Shown here in pieces: positions 16,701-22,135 of a DNA stretch of 22,135 nt (its first letter is position 1; each line of letters starts with the position of its first letter). The notes below the pieces were generated by a model that worked only from the letters and a program-made list of their open reading frames with translations, was not told where the DNA came from and made no database searches. The position numbers were made by a program, and so were the translations under genes. Source of the stretch: Baffinella frigidus (Eukaryota > Cryptophyceae > Cryptomonadales > Baffinellaceae); NCBI GenBank assembly GCA_026770585.1, contig MU646573.1, positions 215,703-237,837 of the forward strand. The letters are read 5' to 3'.

Positions 16701-17211
16701 TTTGTGCCAGATTCCAGGAAGGTGTCGGCAAAAGTCAATTTATCCTGAAGGCAGTTGTTTTCAAAAGTCAATACCGTACCAGGGTACGGTATTAAGACAG
16801 TCACCACCCTGTTCTAATCTGGCGTGATAGCGATCGAGGGGGATTCGCCTCTGAGCAACCGCTGGGGATGGGCAAACCCCAAACCCCAACCCCAAAGCCC
16901 GCACCCCGCACCCCGCACCCCAACCCCCAACCCCCAACCCCCAACCCCCAACCCCCAACCCCCAACCCCCAACCCCCAACCCCCAACCCCCAACCCCCAA
17001 CCCCCAACCCCCAACCCCCAACCCCCACCCCCCACCCCCCAAACCGCACACCCTCAACAGGGGCGGATGCAACTACGCGATGACGAAGAAGATGCTGGCA
17101 GACGGCAAGGAGATGATGGTGCTGAACAAGGGGCCTGCCTCGATCGAGATCTTCTGCCCCGTGCGCCTCATCCAGGTGCAGCCCCCGTACAGGTTATGGA
17201 TGGTGAGGTGT

Positions 17212-17245
<34 letters not shown>

Positions 17246-17248
17246 ACA

Positions 17249-17288
<40 letters not shown>

Positions 17289-19717
17289 CTCTGTCTCTCT
17301 GGTTGATACCAGCCATGTGCACCCTCGCCTCACCCGAGCGCCTGCTGCGCGCTCATCCAGGTTCGGCACGTCGGAGTTCCCCACTAGCTAGCTTTGCCCC
17401 AGTCGGGTTGACTGGTCGTTTTCACTCCAAAAGTTATAATGATGAGACCAAATCGTGTGGGACAGAGCTGCACGCCACCGAACCTACCCTCACTACCAGC
17501 GCCACTGAGACCTTGCCTGACACCACCATGACCACAATGCCCCCCCCCTCCCCTCTCAGAAAAGAATATATTAACAGGATTAAGAGGAAGATAAGTAAGA
17601 TAAGGAAGATTAAGAGGAAGATAAGTAAGACATGGCCACAATGCCCCCCCCCCCGCGGAGGCAAGGGTTCCACACGATAATGCTAGAGGGGCCGATTTAA
17701 AACCAATTTTCTTTTAAAAGTGGGCATTTGTGTAGTAACTTTCGTTGGTTTGTCACGTCACTAGCCATATATTGGCCAGGTGCGAGGTTGGAACACCTTA
17801 TCCTGGTATGAATATTTACAACCCCACATATAAATAGGATCCTCTAGTATTCTCGAGTGGTTCCGCAGGACCTGCACCCCGTGGATTTGAACGCTCTTGC
17901 TTTTCGTGCTCCGACCAGTATCAACTTGTTCAGCGACGGAAAGGAAGCAAGGAGGTGTGGGGCGTGAAGCAATCGAACGACATGAATCGAATGAAATGGT
18001 GCAGGGGCTGGGAGATGAAGAGATCCCGCCCGAGAGCGCTCTCAAGATCTCCGAGTGCCTCAGCGGCAAAGACGTACTCCCCTAACTCCTAGCTCTGTCC
18101 GAGTAAAGTTGGGCACCTAGATATTTCGCCCCTCCCCCGAAATTTCACAGGTGAATTTTGAACCCCCCCCGTGAAATTCACCTGTGAAATTTCGAGGGGG
18201 GGTGCGAAATATCTACTTGCCCTTCTTTACTCGGACACATCTAGAACTCCGTAACCACGCAAGGCCCTTCGAGGGTTATCCCAGGCCCGTTCTAGGAGCC
18301 ATTGGGACATCTTCGGTGCTATTTTCTTCTAAAACTCAACTTTTGAATACCATTTCCCCTTGAACATTGACTTTCAAATACCCCCCCCCCTCCGTGGCCC
18401 ACCTCCGTTTGTCTGATAATTTTCACACAAATAGGGTGCCCGCCCGTGACTGGTAGACATTTTAACAACCCCATATGTAAAATATTCCCTCTTGCAGCCT
18501 CGAGTGGTTTCATGGGGAGAGTCGCCTAGTCACCCCTCGGGGAGTTCTTCAAAAAGTCAATGTTTAAGAGAAAATGGTATTCAGAAGTCGATGTTCAGGA
18601 GAAAATGGCACCAAAGATGTCCCAATGACGTTCAGGAGAAAATGGCAGACACGGCAGACACGTTTACGGACCCCATTGATCTGGGGAGAGAGGCTTAGGG
18701 GTTCTTGAAGGGGGCTGTCGGGGCGGCATCAACTTATTCGTGTCAACTTATGCTTGTCAACTTTTTCTTGTTCGATCATCGGTGACTGGGATGCGCGTGC
18801 ATTCGAAACGTTTCGCGTCGTTGACGCTGGCAAACGTTTCGGGAAAAGTTGACCCTGGCAAACGTTTCGGAAAAAGTTGACGCTGGGCACAGCTGTGTGC
18901 TGACCCGCCTCGCGTTGGGACAAACAGGTTGTGATCACGTACGTCAAGTACGGCCGCCACGCGCTCGAGGTCGTTGCCCCATCCCGTGTAGGATGGGTCG
19001 TTGCCCCATCCCGTGTAGGATGGGTCGTTGCCCCACCCCGTGTAGGATGGGCCGTGGCCACATTCCTCATAACCTGTTTGTACCAATCCGTGGCCCCATC
19101 CCGCATGCGTGTAGAGCATCCACACGGTGGGCTACGAAGGTTTCGTCAGGGCTGGAATTCAGGGTGTCACGTGACCGAACTGCACCATAAATCGGTTTCT
19201 TATGAGCGAGGTACCCCTGTAGACTCTGGCGAGAGCCTCCTGGTTTGACGCGTCCGTGTTTGCCGAGGAGGATGCGACGAGCGTCCACTAAGCAGCGCCC
19301 GAGTTCTTTTTTGCCTTGAAATCACGGCGAAGTTCCGGTTGGAATCCAGGGCAATGGATAAGATTCTGGTACAAATCGTTGAGATGGACTATCCGTGAAG
19401 CCCCCCGTTGCTTCAGTCTGCTTTACAGTACTGCTCTCTCACTCTCTCACTCTCTCACTCTCTCACTCTCTCACTCTCCCACTCTCCCACTCTCTCACTC
19501 GCTCACTCTCTCACCCCCCCACTCTCTCACTCGCTCACTCTCTCACTCTCTCACTCTCTCACTCGCTCACTCTCTCACTCTCCCTGATGCTGAGGGTGTG
19601 TTATCGCGGGGACAGGAGGACGACGGGGACTTCAAGCGCATCTACACATCCATCGAAGACCTCGAGCGCTCTGTGCAGAAGACCAACTACATGATCGATA
19701 TGATCCGCCCTGTCTAG
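13721..19717 (+). CDS. ABHD10-type alpha/beta-hydrolase with plastid presequence, catalytic Ser and His lost, 9 exons
   Basis: Exons: 13721-14061, 14213-14331, 14955-15000, 15379-15439, 15866-15919, 16354-16487 (or -16496), 17061-17175, 18005-18073, 19595-19717; about 353 residues, all phases agree. Residues 1-26 are a signal peptide (ALALALSLFCFTPTGA), then FLPP and a Ser/Arg/Pro-rich stretch, the layout of red-type complex-plastid presequences. Fold motifs in order: PTILFLPALN, GTKSAALKTWC, GTGQSDGDYKDATITRW, VIIVGAGVGGW, LGLVGVAADPDFTETLI, CPVRLIQGLGDEEIP, EDDGDFKRIYTSIEDLE. ABHD10-family enzymes (thioesterases in animals) have GSSMGG and DGDHR; here the nucleophile is Gly196 and the His is Phe326, while the Asp (near 294) remains. 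It should therefore be non-hydrolytic unless a paralogue or assembly issue explains this. The exon 1/2 junction (ACCAG|GTCTTA, GGGGAG|CTCTCC) and the end of exon 6 are the least certain. Introns carry MITEs, microsatellites and telomere repeat. Confidence 0.87.
14332..14954 (+). other. Hydrolase intron 2
   Basis: GTCTGT donor, TTTGGCAG acceptor. It contains an inverted pair, GTCGATCCAAGGTAAAT at about 14519-14535 against TTTACCTTGGATCG at 14492-14505, with GGCTCAAATAGTGCCCTGG (14460-14478) against CCCAGAGCACTATTTGAGTC (14544-14563); together these make a hairpin element of about 105 bp. A CTT microsatellite is at 14750-14767. Confidence 0.6.
15001..15378 (+). repeat. Hydrolase intron 3: telomere-like CCCTAAA repeat
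   Basis: 378 bp, with CCCTAAA, CCCTACA, CCCTGAA and CCCTCAA units on the sense strand. The donor is CG|GTGCGG and the acceptor CCCTAG|GTGGGC, the acceptor AG apparently formed within a repeat unit. Phase 2 joins ATITR to WAEDTAAV. Confidence 0.92.
15440..15865 (+). other. Hydrolase intron 4
   Basis: GTACAC donor, GGTGGCAG acceptor. A hairpin is at about 15538-15579 (GGAGGGCCTGCCCACCTTG facing CAAGGTTGGCAGGCCCTCC). TACACTCTCTCCAGCTCTGC next to the donor recurs at 15621-15638 (TACACTCTCCAGCTCTGC). Confidence 0.65.
15920..16353 (+). repeat. Hydrolase intron 5 with repeats and a partial exon-6 duplicate
   Basis: CCGACGATTCAC-type motifs lie at 16111, 16224, 16250 and 16320, three of them followed by GGATCGGCG. 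16111-16200 duplicates the intron end plus the first part of exon 6 (GGCAAACGCAGTGCTGGGTC like CGGACGCAGTGCTGGGCCTC at 16361-16380) and still encodes VLGLVG. 16071-16090 is a perfect palindrome, GAATTCACGGCCGTGAATTC. Confidence 0.8.
16488..17060 (+). repeat. Hydrolase intron 6: telomere-like and CCCCAA repeats
   Basis: The left part holds CCCTAAA, CCCTACA and CCCCAAA units, and 16918-17022 is a nearly pure (CCCCCAA)n array. A perfect hairpin AATACCGTACC-AG-GGTACGGTATT lies at 16770-16793, with AAAGTCAAT on its left. The acceptor is CCCTCAACAG|GG. The donor is either TG|GTCCCG (16488) or CC|GTCACC (16497), both phase 2. Confidence 0.8.
17176..18004 (+). other. Hydrolase intron 7 with CT microsatellite
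   Basis: The donor is CAG|GTGCAG and the acceptor GGTGCAG|GGGCTG, phase 0, joining CPVRLIQ to GLGDEEIP. 17212-17300 is a (CT)n tract. 17571-17630 has an imperfect purine-rich duplication (GGATTAAGAGGAAGATAAGT twice). 17818-17868 resembles 18472-18515. Confidence 0.7.
18096..18237. mobile_element. Inverted-repeat element M4 in hydrolase intron 8
   Basis: The tips TGTCCGAGTAAAG and CTTTACTCGGACA are exact complements. The inner arms TAGATATTTCGC, GAAATTTCACAGGTGAATTT and their complements make it an almost continuous hairpin of 142 bp. Confidence 0.88.
18300..18627. mobile_element. Long inverted-repeat element M11 in hydrolase intron 8
   Basis: The tip CATTGGGACATCTT at 18300 pairs with AAGATGTCCCAATG at 18627. 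Arms of about 80 bp pair imperfectly (GAATACCATTT, GAACATTGACTTT against AAAGTCAATGTTTAAGAG and AAAATGGTATTC). It has a C-rich centre and no coding sequence. Confidence 0.8.
18820..18888 (+). repeat. 28-bp tandem repeat, about 2.5 copies
   Basis: The unit GTTGACGCTGGCAAACGTTT with CGGGAAAA starts at 18820, 18848 and 18876 (partial). A CGAAACGTTTCG palindrome (18804-18815) precedes it. Confidence 0.85.
18971..19051 (+). repeat. 27-bp tandem repeat, three copies, each a mini-hairpin
   Basis: Each unit reads TCGTTGCCCCATCCCGTGTA then GGATGGG; CCCATCC and GGATGGG form a 7-bp stem around CGTGTA. CCCCGTGTAGGATGG also occurs in the arms of element M6. Confidence 0.9.
19197..19221 (+). mobile_element. 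Solo right end of an M1 MITE
   Basis: TTCTTATGAGCGAGGTACCC ending CTGTA is the right terminal repeat of M1, with no left half upstream. Confidence 0.85.
19287..19405 (+). repeat. Dispersed repeat family F, copy 1
   Basis: AGCAGCGCCCGAG ... GGCGAAGTTCCGGTTGGAAT ... AAGATTCTGGTACAAATCGT ... GAGATGGACT ... CCGTGAAGCC. It recurs at 20148-20262 and shares ATTCTGGTACAAA with element M9. Confidence 0.8.
19434..19582 (+). repeat. (CTCTCACT)n microsatellite before hydrolase exon 9
   Basis: About 150 bp of CTCTCACTCTCTCACT with C interruptions. The first AG after it is at 19593-19594, the acceptor used in the model, so the microsatellite would act as the polypyrimidine tract. Confidence 0.9.
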
Positions 19718-19744
19718 ATTCATCGACATCATTCGCCCTGTGTA

Positions 19745-19861
19745 CAGGGGTACCTCGCTCATAAGAAAGCGCCCCCCCCCCTGGACAACCACAGGACCCT
19801 AGGCATAGGCCTACTGTAGGCTCCTAGGGGGGGTTGGTTTCTTATGGGTGAGGTACCCCTG
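19745..19861. mobile_element. MITE family M1, copy c
   Basis: 117 bp with both terminal repeats (CAGGGGTACCTCGCTCATAA; TTATGGGTGAGGTACCCCTG) and TA at each side. It starts 28 bp past the hydrolase stop codon, directly after a second copy of the last coding segment. Confidence 0.92.
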
Positions 19862-20025
19862 TAGAGGCCTACGCCTCGCACGGTCACGACCTTACAAGGC
19901 TTAGGTGTCAGTTCGGGTGCGAGGAGTGTGAGGTTGCGGTGTGCGGAAAGGTGACATGCCAGTGGGCGGCTCACGTTGCGAGCAGAGAGGTGGGAGGAGA
20001 GGTGTGAGGGACGCACGCCCGGATG

Positions 20026-20108
20026 CGGGCAATATGTGGTAAGGTTGGGCGTTTTGTAGTAAAACACCTTTCTTGCTCGGAATGCGTAGGAGCGTCCTTC
20101 GATAGATT
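20026..20108 (+). repeat. Duplicated segment, copy 1 (second copy 20499-20575)
   Basis: GCGGGCAATATGTGGTAAGG, TGTAGTAAAACA and CTTTCTTGCTCGGAATGCGT occur in order here and again at 20499-20575. Confidence 0.85.
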
Positions 20109-20147
20109 GCAGGGGCCGCACGGCTCGGCCACTTAGCAAGCTCGGCC

Positions 20148-20262
20148 ACTTAGCAGCGACCGAGGCCCTTTTCGACCTAGATTCAAGGCGAAACGCAGTT
20201 GGAATCCATAAGATTCTAGTACAAATGGTTTAGATGGACTGCATCCGTGAAGCCCGGTGGCT
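20148..20262 (+). repeat. Dispersed repeat family F, copy 2
   Basis: TAGCAGCGACCGAG ... GTTGGAATCCATAAGATTCT ... GTACAAATGGTTTAGATGGA ... CCGTGAAGCC, matching 19287-19405 with small indels. Confidence 0.8.
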
Positions 20263-20278
20263 TCTAAGTGGTTGGATT

Positions 20279-20418
20279 TTATCCGGGGAAACCTATTTTT
20301 CTTTCATTTGATGGCAACGAAAATTACTACACAATTTGTTCTTATTAGTAATATAAAAGAATCTCTGTAGTAATTTTCATTGCCATCAAATGAAAGAAAA
20401 ATAGATTTCCCCGGATAA
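20279..20418. mobile_element. MITE family M3, copy 2
   Basis: 140 bp, close to the copy at 2090, with tips TTATCCGGGGAAACCTATTT and CCCCGGATAA. GATT flanks both sides. The related sequence at 20597-20612 (TTGGATTCCTCGGGTG) lacks the element. Confidence 0.92.
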
Positions 20419-20646
20419 GATTCCTCGGGTGAAAACACACCCGAGAGCGCGCAACGGGAGGGGTGACGCGGGCAATATGTTGGGCAATATGTTGCGGACG
20501 CGGGCAATATGTGGTAAGGTTCTGTAGTAAAACATCTTTCTTGCTCGGAATGCGTCGGTCCCTCGATACGTTGCAGGTTCCCTGCAAGGCTCGGCTTGGA
20601 TTCCTCGGGTGAAAGCACACCCGACAGCGCGGAGCGGGAGGGGTGG
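20419..20646 (+). repeat. Direct repeat of about 48 bp around a spacer
   Basis: GATTCCTCGGGTGAAAACAC with ACCCGAGAGCGCGCAACGGG at 20419 is repeated with few changes from 20599 (GATTCCTCGGGTGAAAGCAC, ACCCGACAGCGCGGAGCGGG). Confidence 0.85.
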
Positions 20647-21014
20647 CGTGAAGCTGTACATGCAGGCCATCTATCCCATCTATCCCCGTTCCTGTGCTGT
20701 GTCCATCTATCCCCGCTCCTGTGCTGTATCCCTCAAGGACAAGACCAGGGAAATAGTCTTATACAGTATTGTATCTCTGAAGTGGCGGACGAGCGAATAT
20801 TCGCCCTAACTCGCCCTAGGCAGGTCCTGGGGCCCTACCGTAGAGCGTATGCGCCTACTCGCCAAGGGGTAATTCATATTATGCTAAATGCACAATATAA
20901 ATTAAGTGACCAGTAGGCTCGGCGCGAGACAGGAGGGGTGGCGTGAAGCTGTACATGCAGGCCTCGCGTCCATCTATCCCCGTTCCTGTGCACGTGCCAT
21001 TCCGGCAGACTGTA

Positions 21015-21131
21015 CAGGGGTACCTCGCAGATAAGAAACCGCCCCCCCCTAGGACCCTACAGTAGGCCTACGCGTAGGGCCCTATGGTGGACCTGGGGGG
21101 ATAGCGCTTTCTTATGAACGAGGTACCCCTG
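21015..21131. mobile_element. MITE family M1, copy d
   Basis: 117 bp. The ends are CAGGGGTACCTCGCAGATAA and TTATGAACGAGGTACCCCTG, with TA each side. The preceding roughly 67 bp (CATGCAGGCC to CGGCAGACTG) are repeated directly after the element. Confidence 0.92.
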
Positions 21132-21227
21132 TACATGCAGGCCTGGCGTCCATCTATCCCCGTTCCTGTGCACATGCCATTCCGGCAGACTGTATCCCTC
21201 AAGGACAAGACCAGGGAAATAGTGTTA

Positions 21228-21327
21228 TCCCTTAAGTGACCAGTAGGCTCATACGCCCTACCGTGGGGCCCTAGGACCTGCCTAGGGCTTCCACGGGCGA
21301 TTATTCACCCGTTGGTCACTTGAGGGA
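21228..21327. mobile_element. MITE family M2, copy 6, with an unoccupied counterpart in the window
   Basis: 100 bp from TCCCTTAAGTGACCAGTAGG to GTTGGTCACTTGAGGGA, flanked by TA (21226-21227 and 21328-21329). The other duplication unit reads AATAGTCTTATACAGTATTG near 20752-20771, without the element. Confidence 0.93.
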
Positions 21328-21536
21328 TATATAGTATTGTATCTCTGAAGTGGCGGACGAGCGAATATTCGCCCTAACTCGCCCTAGGCAGGTCCTGGGG
21401 CCCTACTGTAGAGCGTATGCGCCTACTCGCCAAGGGGTGATTGATATTATGCTAAATGTACAATATAAATGCAACACACACCAAATGCTGCGAAATGCGG
21501 GTGGTTTTCGACACGAGCGAGCGTCTCCCCTCTATC

Positions 21537-21640
21537 TATCCCTCAAGTGCCCAGTAGGCTCATACGCCCTACGGTAGGGCCCTAGGACCAGCCTAGGACC
21601 TCAGCCCCCCAAATTTGGAGGCCTGGTCACTTAAGGGATA
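21537..21640. mobile_element. MITE family M2, copy 7
   Basis: TATCCCTCAAGTGCCCAGTA at the left and CTGGTCACTTAAGGGATA at the right, with the CCAAATTTGG palindrome inside. The core is very similar to the copy at 10485. Confidence 0.88.
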
Positions 21641-21818
21641 CATTTATTCAGAACTGCTGCGCCGGACACATCGAGGCACCCCTCCTGCGTCCCCACGCCG
21701 GAGGGCGCGAAACATCCACTTTTGACATCTTTCAGGGGAAACCCCCTAAATACTTGAGTCAACGACGCCAGATCTGGCGTGGATAAGGCGTCGGTTTCCC
21801 TGGAGCCCTCTGGCGTGG

Positions 21819-21962
21819 TCATCCTTCCATGCGTGAGGAATCAGATGAAATACGCATGTGCATGGACTGCCCGTGCCGGAGGATTTTCGGCTGCAGGCCA
21901 GCCCTCTCATCGTTGGCCTTCTTCACCTCATCTCGGATCCTGCGGCACACACCCCACTTCAG
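21819..21962 (-). CDS. Possible terminal exon of an unrecognised gene, truncated by an M1 MITE
   Basis: Minus-strand frame open from the MITE border (21962) to a TGA at 21821-21819. It encodes CRRIRDEVKKANDERAGLQP, then KILRHGQSMHMRIS and a short tail. The charged, helix-like first half reads as protein and the rest less so. There is an acceptor-like GTGTGCCGCAG inside. No family is recognised, and either the MITE or the window edge removes the upstream part. Confidence 0.35.
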   Translation of the reverse strand: MKWGVCRRIRDEVKKANDERAGLQPKILRHGQSMHMRISSDSSRMEG

Positions 21963-21964
21963 TA

Positions 21965-22081
21965 CAGGGGTACCTCACTCATAAGAAAACGCACCCCCCC
22001 TAAGACTACCATAGGGCCCCACGCGTAGGCCTACTGTAGGGTCGCGGGGGGAGGCGTTTTCTTATGCGCGAGGTATCCCTG
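21965..22081. mobile_element. MITE family M1, copy f
   Basis: 117 bp. The ends are CAGGGGTACCTCACTCATAA and TTATGCGCGAGGTATCCCTG, with TA at 21963-21964 and 22082-22083. Confidence 0.92.
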
Positions 22082-22106
22082 TATCGATACAATACGAGCG
22101 AGCAAG

Positions 22107-22135
22107 CCCCCCCCCCCCCCCCCCCCCCCCCCCCC
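22107..22135. other. Poly-C run at the end of the window
   Basis: 29 consecutive C to the last base. Such runs at a sequence end are often assembly artefacts or the stopping point of sequencing, although long G/C homopolymers also occur inside this window. Confidence 0.9.

Larger units (their letters stand above)
20637..21470 (+). repeat. Segmental duplication with exon-like content, second unit interrupted twice
   Basis: Unit 1 about 20637-20890, unit 2 about 20934-21470. Both start AGGGGTGGCGTGAAGCTGTA, share CTCAAGGACAAGACCAGGGA, and end with a diverged M2-like element (TCTGAAGTGGCGGACGAGCG). Unit 2 also contains an M1 and an M2 element. Joined across the M1, it reads VKLYMQASRPSIPVPVHVPF then RQTVSLKDKTREIV, which looks like a coding exon, but no start, stop or homologue is recognised. 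Confidence 0.75.

Noticed and set aside
16918-17022. Long reading frames of Pro-Asn-Pro-Gln type on the plus strand and Gly-Trp-Gly type on the minus strand
   Set aside because: They are translations of the (CCCCCAA)n repeat inside an intron and have no independent coding evidence.
17176-17192. A possible 17-nt intron GTGCAGCCCCCGTACAG
   Set aside because: It has GT and AG ends, but exon 8 at 18005 joins exon 7 in phase with the expected GLGDEEIP motif, so the tiny intron is not needed.
19230-19290. A possible short exon reading FDASVFAEEDATSVH then stop
   Set aside because: It lies inside hydrolase intron 8, has no convincing acceptor in phase, and is too short to support.

Overview
The window is eukaryotic nuclear DNA. 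Genes are broken by GT-AG and GC-AG introns, the spacers and introns are full of palindromic non-autonomous DNA transposons, and long tracts of degenerate TTTAGGG/CCCTAAA (plant/alga-type telomere repeat) recur. One gene starts with a signal peptide followed at once by a Phe-led transit peptide (TGA|FLPP), the signature of nuclear genes sent to a red-type complex plastid. The likely source is therefore a unicellular alga such as a haptophyte, cryptophyte, stramenopile or dinoflagellate; the sequence does not say which. I see no bacterial operon, rRNA, CRISPR array or convincing tRNA.

Layout. 1-839: the end of a Ser/Ala-rich hypothetical gene (+) with one telomere-repeat intron. 840-4,200: a transposon island with at least ten short inverted-repeat elements side by side or nested. 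4,222-6,292 (-): a three-exon CDC14-type dual-specificity phosphatase, both introns made of telomere-like repeat. 6,300-10,700: dispersed repeats (family D, palindromic elements), no gene recognised. 10,717-11,050 (+): a broken paralogue of the first exon of the hydrolase gene below, split by a MITE and followed by a second insertion. 11,473-13,431 or 13,612 (-): an unrecognised gene of at least three exons. 13,721-19,717 (+): a nine-exon alpha/beta-hydrolase of the ABHD10 type, with introns full of telomere repeat, microsatellites and MITEs. 19,720-22,135: a second transposon island with segmental duplications, a possible terminal exon on the minus strand, and a 29-base poly-C run at the very end.

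Main observations. (1) Every telomere-repeat intron found here, across four genes on both strands, has the C-rich strand (CCCTAAA) as the sense strand, and the repeat often supplies the acceptor (CCCTAG|G). One tract sits between perfect 12-bp direct repeats at a splice acceptor, as if it had been inserted. (2) The ABHD10-like protein keeps the fold and the catalytic Asp but has Gly at the nucleophile Ser position and Phe at the catalytic His position, so it looks like a plastid-targeted pseudohydrolase. (3) Several MITE families can be bounded inside the window from occupied and related unoccupied copies, giving target duplications of TA, CA, GATT and GCAAC; copies of family M1 are associated with unusually long duplications of host sequence.

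All exon boundaries were inferred by eye from reading frame, splice dinucleotides, phase agreement and remembered family conservation. No alignment or search was run.
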